A DNA stretch of 64,000 nucleotides from positions 1 through 64,000 of the forward strand of contig CAJTSQ010000002.1 in NCBI GenBank assembly GCA_910578735.1, in the 5' to 3' direction. The notes below the pieces were generated by a model. It had not been told where the DNA came from and ran no database searches. It was given only the letters and a program-made list of their open reading frames with translations. Position numbers and translations under genes: made by a program. This DNA is from an uncultured Oscillospiraceae bacterium (GTDB lineage Bacteria > Bacillota > Clostridia > Oscillospirales > Oscillospiraceae). Positions 58,076 to 64,000 of the stretch are shown one piece after another (the stretch's first letter is position 1; each line of letters starts with the position of its first letter).

Positions 58076-58171
58076 AGTACAATTCCTCCGTTTATGGTTA
58101 GGATGGAGATAGTATAACCGATGTGCGGCTTTTTTGCAACGAATTTTTTTCTTCCCTTTTGGAAAAACCAG

Positions 58172-58177
58172 CGTTAT
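58172..58177 (+). promoter_or_regulatory. -10 element for the DUF1275 gene
   Basis: TATAAT lies 35 bp before the start; the -35 side is weak (TTCCCT at 17 bp). Confidence 0.45.
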
Positions 58178-58211
58178 AATCAGGTGATTTTAAAGACAAG
58201 GATCTGATCAT

Positions 58212-58880
58212 ATGGACCAGTACACCCATCCCGCCGCTGAGCGGCTTTTTCCGGTGGCTCTGCTCACCCTCTCCGGCGGTCTTCAGGATGCCTACACCTA
58301 CCTCCGCCGGGGCAAGGTCTTTGCCAACGCCCAGACGGGCAACATCGTACTCCTGGGCCAGAGCCTGTTTGACGGGGACTGGTCCCGGGCCGTCCGCTAC
58401 CTCCTCCCCGTGCTGGCCTTTGCTCTGGGGGTGGCGGCGGCGGAGTTTCTCCGGCTGCGCCCGTCCCGCCTCCACTGGCAGCGGCGGGTGCTGCTGTGGG
58501 AAATTTTCCTGCTGTTTCTGGTGGGCTTCATTCCCCACTCCCTGGACCAGCTGGCCAACGCCCTGGTCTCCTTCTCCTGCGCCATGCAGGTCCAGGCCTT
58601 TCGAAAAATGGAGGGGTTCCCCTTTGCCAGCACCATGTGCATCGGCAACCTGCGCAGCGGCATGGAGTCCCTGTGCGCCTTTTTGCGCACCGGCGACCGG
58701 CAGGAGCGGCGAAAGGCCCGGCTGTACTTTCTTGTGATTCTCCTCTTCGCTCTGGGGGCCGAGATGGGCAGCCTGGCCGTGGAGCTGCTGGACCTGCCCG
58801 CCATCTGGCTGTCCTGCGCCCTGCTGGCCGCCGGCCTTGCGAAAACCGCCCTGCATCCAAACCCGGCACAGGGCGGCTGA
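58212..58880 (+). CDS. DUF1275 (YoaK) family membrane protein
   Basis: A 222-residue polytopic membrane protein. FPVALLTLSGGLQDAYTYLRRGKVFANAQTGNIVLLGQ is the family hallmark, followed by further helices (YLLPVLAFALGVAAAEFLRL, VLLWEIFLLFLVGFIPHSL, MCIGNLRSGMESL). It is a presumed small-molecule transporter or channel of unknown substrate. ATG has AAGGA upstream. Confidence 0.92.
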   Translation: MDQYTHPAAERLFPVALLTLSGGLQDAYTYLRRGKVFANAQTGNIVLLGQSLFDGDWSRAVRYLLPVLAFALGVAAAEFLRLRPSRLHWQRRVLLWEIFLLFLVGFIPHSLDQLANALVSFSCAMQVQAFRKMEGFPFASTMCIGNLRSGMESLCAFLRTGDRQERRKARLYFLVILLFALGAEMGSLAVELLDLPAIWLSCALLAAGLAKTALHPNPAQGG

Positions 58881-58913
58881 TTTATGAAAAGATATTTTAT
58901 CTGCAAAAAATAC

Positions 58914-58942
58914 TTGCATTTCCGAAAAATTTCTGGTATGAT
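58914..58942 (+). promoter_or_regulatory. Promoter of rpmB
   Basis: TTGCAT (58914-58919) and TATGAT (58937-58942) with a 17-bp spacer, 70 bp before the start. Confidence 0.82.
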
Positions 58943-59012
58943 ATTAGCCGAGGCTTTTTTGAAGGCAATTTCATGAATTCTCATATATTTTCATAGCGAG
59001 GAGGTAAGCAAC

Positions 59013-59201
59013 ATGGCCAAATGCGAATTTTGCGACAAGGGCGTGACCTTCGGCATCAAGGTTTCCCACTCCCACCGCCGCTCTAACCGCGCCTGGAAGC
59101 CCAACGTGAAGCGGGTCAAGGCGATCGTGAATGGAACCCCCACTCACGTCTACGTCTGCACCAGATGCCTCCGTTCCGGTAAGGTCACCCGCGCTGTGTG
59201 A
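59013..59201 (+). CDS. rpmB: 50S ribosomal protein L28
   Basis: A 62-residue zinc-type (C+) L28. CEFCDKGVTFGIKVSHSHRRSNRAWKPN and CTRCLRSGKVTRA give the two CxxC pairs, so this is the zinc-binding form rather than a zinc-free paralogue. ATG follows GAGGAGG. Confidence 0.97.
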   Translation: MAKCEFCDKGVTFGIKVSHSHRRSNRAWKPNVKRVKAIVNGTPTHVYVCTRCLRSGKVTRAV

Positions 59202-59202
59202 T

Positions 59203-59237
59203 AAAAAATCTCCTGTGTTTGACACAGGAGATTTTTT
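59203..59237 (+). terminator. Bidirectional terminator of rpmB
   Basis: AAAAAATCTCCTGTGT pairs with ACACAGGAGATTTTTT (16 bp). It also covers the stop of the XRE remnant on the other strand. Confidence 0.94.
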
Positions 59238-59395
59238 ATTGCAGTAAATATTCTGTTGTCACACCCAACACGTGGGCCAGGACCTTTAGTTCAATATCCG
59301 TCACAAAACGCTGTCCGCTCTCAATGCGCTGGACCGCGTTTTTATCTAAATCCAAGCCATTCAGCTGAAGCAAATCAGGTTTTGGAGCCGTACAT
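59236..59395 (-). pseudogene. N-terminally truncated XRE regulator remnant
   Basis: Read on the minus strand, the frame ending at TAA 59236-59238 encodes KPDLLQLNGLDLDKN, AVQRIESGQRFVTDIELK and VLAHVLGVTTEYLLQ, the recognition helix and C-terminal part of a Cro/CI-like HTH domain. The first helices and a start codon are missing: upstream sequence merges directly into the dapL terminator. About 48 codons remain. No ribosome site is seen. Confidence 0.72.
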
Positions 59396-59418
59396 AAGGC
59401 CGCCCGGCGGGCGGCCTT
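59396..59418 (-). terminator. Terminator of dapL
   Basis: AAGGCCGCC and GGCGGCCTT around a CGGCG loop, 7 bp after the dapL stop; short T tail (TTATGT). Confidence 0.7.
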
Positions 59419-59424
59419 TGCCTG

Positions 59425-60648
59425 TTATTTCAGAATATTCGCAATCCGCTCCACGGCGGTTCTGGTGGCGTCGGCGTCGCCGAAGGCGGTGAGGCGGATG
59501 TAGCCCTCCCCGCTGGGGCCAAAGCCGGCGCCGGGGGTGGTGACCACGCAGGCCTGCTTCAGCAGCAGGTCAAAAAAGTCCCAAGAGCCCATGCCATCGG
59601 GGGTTCTGGCCCAGATATAGGGGGCGTTCTCCCCGCCGTACACCGTCAGGCCCGCGCCGGACAGGCCCTCTTTAATAACCTGGGCGTTGTTCAGATAGTA
59701 GGCCACGGCCCGCCTGGTCTGCTCCTGCCCCTCCGGGGTGAACACGGCCTCGGCCGCCCGCTGAACCACATAGGACACACCGTTGAACTTGGTCCCCTGG
59801 CGGCGGTTCCACAGGTTGCGCAGGCTGACCCCTCCCCGCTCCAGCTCCTTGGGAATCACTGTGTAGGCGCAGCGCACGCCGGTAAAGCCGGCAGTCTTGG
59901 AGAAGGACCGGAACTCAATGGCGCAGGTCTTGGCCCCCTCCACCTCGAAGATGCTGTGGGGGATGTCAGGCTGGGTGATAAAAGCCTCATAGGCCGAGTC
60001 ATACAGGATTACGCTGCCGTGCCGGTTGGCGTAGTCCACCCAGGTTTTCAGCTGCTCCCTGGTGGCGGCGGCGCCGGTGGGGTTGTTGGGGGAGCAGATG
60101 TAAATCAGATCGGGGATCTTTCCCCCCTGGGGCAGGGCGGGGAAAAATCCGTTGTCCGCCGTGCAGGGGAGGTAGATCAGGTTGGTCCACCGCTCCCCGT
60201 CGTAGTCCCCGGCCCGGCCGGCCATGGCGTTGGTGTCCACATAGACGGGATACACCGGGTCGCACACCGCCACGACATTGTCCAGCCCGAAGATGTCTCC
60301 AATACTGCCGCAGTCGGTCTTGGCCCCGTCGGAGACGAAAATCTCGTCGTCGGCGATCTCGATCCCCCTGTCCCGATAGGACTTCTGAATGGCGAAGCGG
60401 AGAAAATCGTAGGTGCAGCAGGTCTCTTCACAGTAGCCCCGGAAGGTCTCCTTGCGGCCCATCTCTCCCACCGCCTTCTCCATAGCGGCAATTACCGCGG
60501 GGGCCAGGGGCTGGGTCACATCGCCGATGCCCAGGCGGATCAGGGGCATGGGGGGATTCTGGGCCGAGAAGGCCCGGACACGGCGGCCGATCTCCGGAAA
60601 GAGATATCCGCCGGGAAGCTTCAGGAAGTTTTCGTTTACTTTTACCAT
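59425..60648 (-). CDS. dapL: LL-diaminopimelate aminotransferase
   Basis: A 407-residue PLP enzyme converting tetrahydrodipicolinate directly to LL-DAP for lysine and peptidoglycan. [45 protein letters not shown] and the PLP lysine in [16 protein letters not shown] are diagnostic. ATG 60646-60648 has AAGGAG ten bases upstream; the longer frame starts inside a repeat-rich region. It indicates the aminotransferase variant of lysine synthesis. Confidence 0.95.
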   Translation of the reverse strand: MVKVNENFLKLPGGYLFPEIGRRVRAFSAQNPPMPLIRLGIGDVTQPLAPAVIAAMEKAVGEMGRKETFRGYCEETCCTYDFLRFAIQKSYRDRGIEIADDEIFVSDGAKTDCGSIGDIFGLDNVVAVCDPVYPVYVDTNAMAGRAGDYDGERWTNLIYLPCTADNGFFPALPQGGKIPDLIYICSPNNPTGAAATREQLKTWVDYANRHGSVILYDSAYEAFITQPDIPHSIFEVEGAKTCAIEFRSFSKTAGFTGVRCAYTVIPKELERGGVSLRNLWNRRQGTKFNGVSYVVQRAAEAVFTPEGQEQTRRAVAYYLNNAQVIKEGLSGAGLTVYGGENAPYIWARTPDGMGSWDFFDLLLKQACVVTTPGAGFGPSGEGYIRLTAFGDADATRTAVERIANILK

Positions 60649-60797
60649 GGAAAATCCACTCCTTCGGGATGTTTCAACGCGGGACATACGTCCTCGCTCC
60701 TCTGGGATTATACCACACCGGCAGTCCACCGTAAAGCCTTAAATCTCCCCGGGCTGACCGCCGTAGCAGACCGGGCCTGCCGCGGACCCCGCCGCAA

Positions 60798-60873
60798 TGT
60801 GGGGGGCCGCCGCCCTCGGCGGCCTGTCAAAACGCAGCGTCTTCCCCGGTTTCGGGCCGCCCGGGAGGGCGGG
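60798..60873. repeat. Palindromic repeat upstream of dapL (family B)
   Basis: TGTGGGGGGCC start, hairpins GGCCGCCG/CGGCGGCC (60805-60824) and CCGCCC/GGGCGG (60857-60872). Part of the 604-bp gap between dapL and the zinc-ribbon gene; the 60,649-60,797 part shows nothing else clear. Confidence 0.5.
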
Positions 60874-60924
60874 ATCTGCTCCAAACAAAATGGGCGTTAG
60901 GACACTCCCTGAAAAAATTTTTTC

Positions 60925-60953
60925 TTGACAAACCCCCGGCCATCCGTTAAAAT
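60925..60953 (+). promoter_or_regulatory. Promoter of the T-box leader
   Basis: TTGACA (60925-60930) and TAAAAT (60948-60953), 17 bp apart; transcription should start near 60960. Confidence 0.86.
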
Positions 60954-60959
60954 AGCCAA

Positions 60960-61224
60960 CAAGTAAATGCGAGGAAGGGGAAAAAGACAGCTCCCTCCCA
61001 CTCAGAGAGCCGGCGGGCGGTGCGAGCCGGTGTGTGGAGCGCTGTGGATAACTGGCCCCTGAGCAGTCCGCCTGAACGGTTGCAGTAAGGCGGGACGTAT
61101 GGCCCCGTTACCGGCTAAAGCCTTGTTGGAGGCTGTGAGGGCGGATGGGTGACCATTCGCTGAACCAGGGTGGTACCGCGTAGAATTCTGCGCCCCTGAC
61201 TTGAGAAAGTCGGGGGCGTTTTTC
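60960..61224 (+). promoter_or_regulatory. T-box riboswitch, probably leucine-sensing
   Basis: AACCAGGGTGGTACCGCG (61163-61180) is the T-box sequence itself. Upstream, GGGG/CCCC and ACAGC/GCTGT pairings enclose a specifier-loop-like internal loop whose 3' side reads GGATAACTGG; CTG (Leu) is a possible specifier and fits leuA downstream, but the loop needs folding to be sure. The class regulates by uncharged tRNA stabilising an antiterminator instead of the terminator at 61191. Confidence 0.93.
61191..61223 (+). terminator. T-box attenuator terminator
   Basis: CGCCCCTGAC (61191-61200) pairs with GTCGGGGGCG (61209-61218), followed by TTTTT. Confidence 0.92.
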
Positions 61225-61252
61225 TGTTCCCCGAGGGGGAAGGGAGGCCGAA

Positions 61253-61867
61253 ATGCTAAAAAATCGAATGGTAGACCAGCCCTATGGGACCTACAGCGTC
61301 TACTCCGCCCTGAAAACGGGGCTGTGCGTCACCTGCCCCCGCTGCGGCGGGATGGGGCTGGTCACATACCGGGAGGGGCAGTACCGCTTCCAATGCGCCG
61401 CCTGCGGCCACGCCCGGGCAAAACAGCTAAGCGGATACCGCTTCCGGGTGCAAAACCTGTGCCAGTCCTGCGGCCGGTACTACAACGTCCCCATCCAGGA
61501 CCCGCGCCGGCAGACCTTCCCTGTGCTCCGGGTGCCCTGCCCCTACTGCGGCTTTGTGATGCCGGGAAGGGTGGAAAAAACCGGGCAGGTGGTGTGGTAC
61601 GGCGGGGACGGCGTGCTCCGGAGGGGTCAGGACCCCATTTTCGGCTTTGACCTGTGGTTTCTGACCAGCTTCGACGGCAAACCGGTCTGGGCCCTGAACC
61701 GGGAGCACCTGGCCTATCTCATCGGTTACCTAAGCGCCCGCCTGCGGGAAAAGCCGCCGGACAACCCCGGCCTGCGAACTCAGGCCGACATGCTGCCAGC
61801 CTTTATGAAAACGGCAAAAAATCGGGAGCGGCTGGTCAGGCGGCTGACAGAGCTGCAAAAAAAGTGA
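61253..61867 (+). CDS. Multi-zinc-ribbon protein between the T-box and leuA
   Basis: A 204-residue protein with four CxxC pairs: CPRCGG and CAACGH (residues about 28-51), CQSCGR and CPYCGF (about 74-104), so two zinc ribbons. The C-terminal half (PIFGFDLWFLTSFDGKPVWALNREHLAYLIGYLSARLR) is helical and ends basic. I do not recognise it beyond general TFIIB-like/rubredoxin-like zinc-ribbon proteins of Clostridia. ATG has GGGAGG upstream. It is transcribed from the leucine T-box leader, 38 bp before leuA, so it should be expressed under leucine starvation. Confidence 0.78.
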   Translation: MLKNRMVDQPYGTYSVYSALKTGLCVTCPRCGGMGLVTYREGQYRFQCAACGHARAKQLSGYRFRVQNLCQSCGRYYNVPIQDPRRQTFPVLRVPCPYCGFVMPGRVEKTGQVVWYGGDGVLRRGQDPIFGFDLWFLTSFDGKPVWALNREHLAYLIGYLSARLREKPPDNPGLRTQADMLPAFMKTAKNRERLVRRLTELQKK

Positions 61868-61905
61868 TTGTAATATTATTGTAATATTGAAGGAGGACAC
61901 ACAAA

Positions 61906-63591
61906 ATGAAGCCCGGATATGAAAAGTATATTCCCTTTACGCCCCAGCCCATCAAGGGCCGCACCTGGCCCGACCGGGTGATTACCAAGGCCCCAACCTG
62001 GTGCTCCGTGGACCTGCGGGACGGCAACCAGGCCCTGGTGGACCCCATGAATCTGGCCGAAAAGCTGGAGTACTTCCACACCCTGGTGGACATCGGGGTG
62101 AAGGAAATCGAAATCGGCTTCCCCTCCGCCAGTGAGACGGAGTACGAGATCTGCCGGGAGCTGATTGAGGGGGGGCACATCCCCGACGACGTGACCATCC
62201 AGGTGCTGGTCCAGGCCCGGGAACACCTCATCAAAAAGACCTTCGAGGCCATCCAGGGGGCCAAGAACGTCATTCTCCACTTCTACAACTCCACCTCCAC
62301 CCTCCAACGGAAGGTGGTCTTCCACATGGACACCGACGGCATCACCAAAATCGCCACCGACGCCGCCGACCTGATCTATGAAATGTCCCAGCCCATGATT
62401 GAATCCGGTATGAATCTGCGCTTTGAATACTCCCCGGAATCTTTTATGGGCACCGAAATGGACTACGCCGTTGAAATTTGCCAGGCGGTGCTGGACCACC
62501 TCCACGCTACCCCGGAGAACAAGGTGATCCTCAACCTGCCCACCACCGTGGAAAACTGCATGCCCAACCAGTTTGCCGACATGCTGGAGTACTTCTGCCG
62601 GAAGATTCCCGGCCGTGACAGCGCCATCATCTCCCTCCACCCCCACAACGACCGGGGCTGCGGCGTGGCCACCACCGAGATGGGCCTGCTGGCCGGGGCC
62701 GACCGGGTGGAGGCCACCCTCTTTGGCAACGGCGAGCGCACCGGCAACGTGGACATGGTCACCCTGGCCATGAACATGTACACCCAGGGGGTGGACCCGG
62801 AGCTGGACTTCTCCAACATCAACAAAATTAAAGAGATGTTCGAGCGGTGCACCAAGATGCCGGTGGGCGACCGCCAGCCCTACGCCGGCAAGCTGGTGTT
62901 TACCGCCTTCTCCGGCAGCCACCAGGACGCCATCAACAAGGGCGTGCAGTATATGAAGTCCTCGGGCACCGAGTACTGGGAGATCCCCTACCTGCCCATC
63001 GACCCCGCCGACGTGGGCCGGGAATACGAGCCCATTATCCGCATCAACTCCCAGTCGGGCAAGGGGGGCGCCGCCTATATCATGGAGCATAACTTCGGCT
63101 TCGACCTGCCCAAGTCCATGCACCCCGAGTTTGGCCACATCGTCCAGGTGGAAACCGACAAGGTTGGCAAGGAGATCCCGCCCGAGCGCATCAACGAGCT
63201 GTTCCACCAGGAATATATTGACGTGGGCGAGCCCTATCAGCTGCTCAAGCACACCTTTAAAGAGACAATGGACGAGGCGGGCCACTCACATGTGGCCTTT
63301 ACAGGCACACTGCGGCACACCGACACCGTGTTTGAGGTGGCCGGCGAGGGCAACGGCCCTATCGATGCCTTCTTTAACGCCATCAGAGGGGAGAAAATCG
63401 ACCGCTTTTCCTTCCTGGACTACACCTCCCACGCCATCACCGATGGTTCTGACTCCCAGGGCGTGGCCTATATCCTCCTTCAGGATAAGCGCACCGGCAG
63501 GCAGTACTGGGGCGTGGGCCTGAGCCACAACATCAACCTGGCCCCCCTCCGGGCCATCCTGGCCGCCATCAACCGGGCCAAGCGGCCGTAA
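61906..63591 (+). CDS. leuA: 2-isopropylmalate synthase
   Basis: A 561-residue enzyme committing 2-oxoisovalerate to leucine. It is the long DRE-TIM form (LeuA2-like, as in Actinobacteria and yeast): TPQPIKGRTWPDRVITKAPTWCSVDLRDGNQALVDPM, SLHPHNDRGCGVATTEMGLLAGADRVE, LFGNGERTGNVDMVTLAMNMY, and a C-terminal LeuA dimer/regulatory domain (about residues 430-560). ATG follows AAGGAGG. It is controlled by the T-box leader. Confidence 0.96.
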   Translation: MKPGYEKYIPFTPQPIKGRTWPDRVITKAPTWCSVDLRDGNQALVDPMNLAEKLEYFHTLVDIGVKEIEIGFPSASETEYEICRELIEGGHIPDDVTIQVLVQAREHLIKKTFEAIQGAKNVILHFYNSTSTLQRKVVFHMDTDGITKIATDAADLIYEMSQPMIESGMNLRFEYSPESFMGTEMDYAVEICQAVLDHLHATPENKVILNLPTTVENCMPNQFADMLEYFCRKIPGRDSAIISLHPHNDRGCGVATTEMGLLAGADRVEATLFGNGERTGNVDMVTLAMNMYTQGVDPELDFSNINKIKEMFERCTKMPVGDRQPYAGKLVFTAFSGSHQDAINKGVQYMKSSGTEYWEIPYLPIDPADVGREYEPIIRINSQSGKGGAAYIMEHNFGFDLPKSMHPEFGHIVQVETDKVGKEIPPERINELFHQEYIDVGEPYQLLKHTFKETMDEAGHSHVAFTGTLRHTDTVFEVAGEGNGPIDAFFNAIRGEKIDRFSFLDYTSHAITDGSDSQGVAYILLQDKRTGRQYWGVGLSHNINLAPLRAILAAINRAKRP

Positions 63592-63604
63592 CCCTAAATC
63601 CCTG

Positions 63605-63635
63605 TGGGCGTGCTGTTGTCAGCACGCCCATTTTT
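63605..63635 (+). terminator. Terminator of leuA
   Basis: TGGGCGTGCT (63605-63614) pairs with AGCACGCCCA (63621-63630), then TTTTT. Confidence 0.92.
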
Positions 63636-63665
63636 CCTGCCATTAAAAAATTTTATTTTCCCCCC

Positions 63666-63724
63666 TTGACAGGGAGGACTGGAGGACATATAATAAAACA
63701 AACATATGAATATCTGTTCATATG
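63666..63724 (+). promoter_or_regulatory. Promoter and ArsR/SmtB operator
   Basis: TTGACA (63666-63671) and TATAAT (63689-63694) are 17 bp apart. Just downstream, CATATGAA-N6-TTCATATG (63703-63724) is a perfect 8-bp inverted repeat of the kind bound by SmtB/CzrA regulators, placed to block transcription. Confidence 0.88.
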
Positions 63725-63740
63725 ATGAAAGGAGGTTTTT

Positions 63741-64000
63741 ATGGATACGAAAACGGTCCCCTGCTGTGAGGAACCTTGTGTCCATGGCGATGTGATCCAG
63801 CGCGTCCAGACCCAGCTGCCCCCCGACGAGCAGCTCTATGACCTGGCGGAGCTGTTCAAAATCTTCGGGGACAGCACCCGGGTAAAGATCCTGTACGCCC
63901 TCTTGGAGTCGGAGCTGTGTGTGTGCGACATCGCCAAGCTGATGGAGGTCACCCAGTCCGCCGTATCCCACCAGCTGCGGGTGCTGAAAAACAGCAAGCT
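63741..64000 (+). CDS. ArsR/SmtB family metal sensor, C-terminus cut by window edge
   Basis: The first 86 codons of a winged-helix repressor. The N-terminus carries Cys-rich VPCCEEPCVHGD; DLAELFKIFGDSTRVKILYALLE and the alpha3 motif ELCVCDIA (Cys-x-Cys) match the CadC/SmtB-type metal site, followed by the DNA-recognition helix TQSAVSHQLRVLKN. It probably senses Zn, Cd or Pb and, in this family, usually precedes a P-type efflux ATPase, which would be beyond the window. ATG has AAAGGAGG upstream and its own operator at 63703. Confidence 0.93.
   Translation, partial: MDTKTVPCCEEPCVHGDVIQRVQTQLPPDEQLYDLAELFKIFGDSTRVKILYALLESELCVCDIAKLMEVTQSAVSHQLRVLKNSK

Noticed and set aside
1..64000. tRNA, rRNA or prophage genes
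   Set aside because: I looked on both strands for tRNA-like cloverleaf ends, rRNA signatures and phage structural genes and found none I could support.

Overview
The window looks like chromosomal core sequence from a GC-rich, spore-forming Clostridia species, most likely an Oscillospiraceae relative of Flavonifractor, Lawsonibacter or Intestinimonas (inferred from gene content, not from any search). The evidence is the ispH-S1 ribosomal protein fusion, the ytfJ (gerW) sporulation gene, LL-diaminopimelate aminotransferase, CdaA/CdaR, RemA, the priA-def-fmt-rsmB-rlmN-stp-prkC-rsgA order and a T-box leader. No rRNA, tRNA, CRISPR array, intact insertion sequence or prophage was seen. Most genes lie on the minus strand and overlap by 1-4 bases (ATGA/GTGA), so much of the window is a series of translationally coupled operons. 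LAYOUT. 1-4,000: mutS2 (3' end outside the window), a DUF6194 gene, and a MerR regulator divergent from a ferredoxin-tailed aldo/keto reductase, with a textbook MerR operator between them. 4,100-6,100 (+): a tandem-OB SSB-like protein and a secreted S-layer-homology protein. 6,145-20,053 (-): thiI, rsgA, prkC, stp, rlmN, rsmB, a small unknown gene, fmt, def, priA, rpoZ, gmk, remA and yicC: translation start, rRNA maturation, replication restart and Hanks-kinase signalling. 20,095-24,121 (-): cdaA-cdaR-rseC-DUF5685-J-domain gene, a c-di-AMP operon extended by three poorly known genes. 24,314-25,683 (-): a SufS-like cysteine desulfurase and a DUF3343 putative S/Se carrier. 25,836-26,166: a compact type I toxin-antitoxin candidate (holin-like 30-residue peptide plus a convergent antisense RNA). 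26,203-29,825 (-): ispF, ispD, two unknown genes and carD. 30,088-33,388 (-): ispH-rpsA fusion, plsC, cmk. 33,569-34,080: a small XRE regulator divergent from a 71-residue protein. 34,058-37,009 (-): BaiN-type flavoprotein, RpiR regulator, rluB. 37,168-40,998 (-): dacF-type carboxypeptidase, ytfJ, DUF2953, scpB, scpA. 41,230-48,075 (-): ysxC, lon, clpX, clpP, tig, a protein-quality block. 48,330-58,075: phosphoesterase, thrC, yraN, rnhB, rbgA, a TPR membrane protein, a TraX-family protein (+), an unknown 372-residue protein, rplS, nif3-like, trmK, an FMN reductase and DUF1858. 58,212-64,000: DUF1275 (+), rpmB (+), an XRE remnant, dapL (-), then a leucine-type T-box leader, a zinc-ribbon gene and leuA (+), and the start of an ArsR regulator with its own operator. 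Two families of short palindromic repeats occupy the gaps between operons: one of about 130 bp with AGCC(C/T)CCCTTG-type ends (33.4, 37.0, 40.1 and 41.8-42.0 kb) and one of about 70 bp with TGT(A/G)GGG-type ends (7.3, 11.2, 48.3 and 60.8 kb). The strongest candidate for a little-described functional system is the toxin/antisense locus at 25.8-26.2 kb. The J-domain/DUF5685 pair attached to the c-di-AMP genes and the zinc-ribbon gene between the T-box and leuA also deserve attention.
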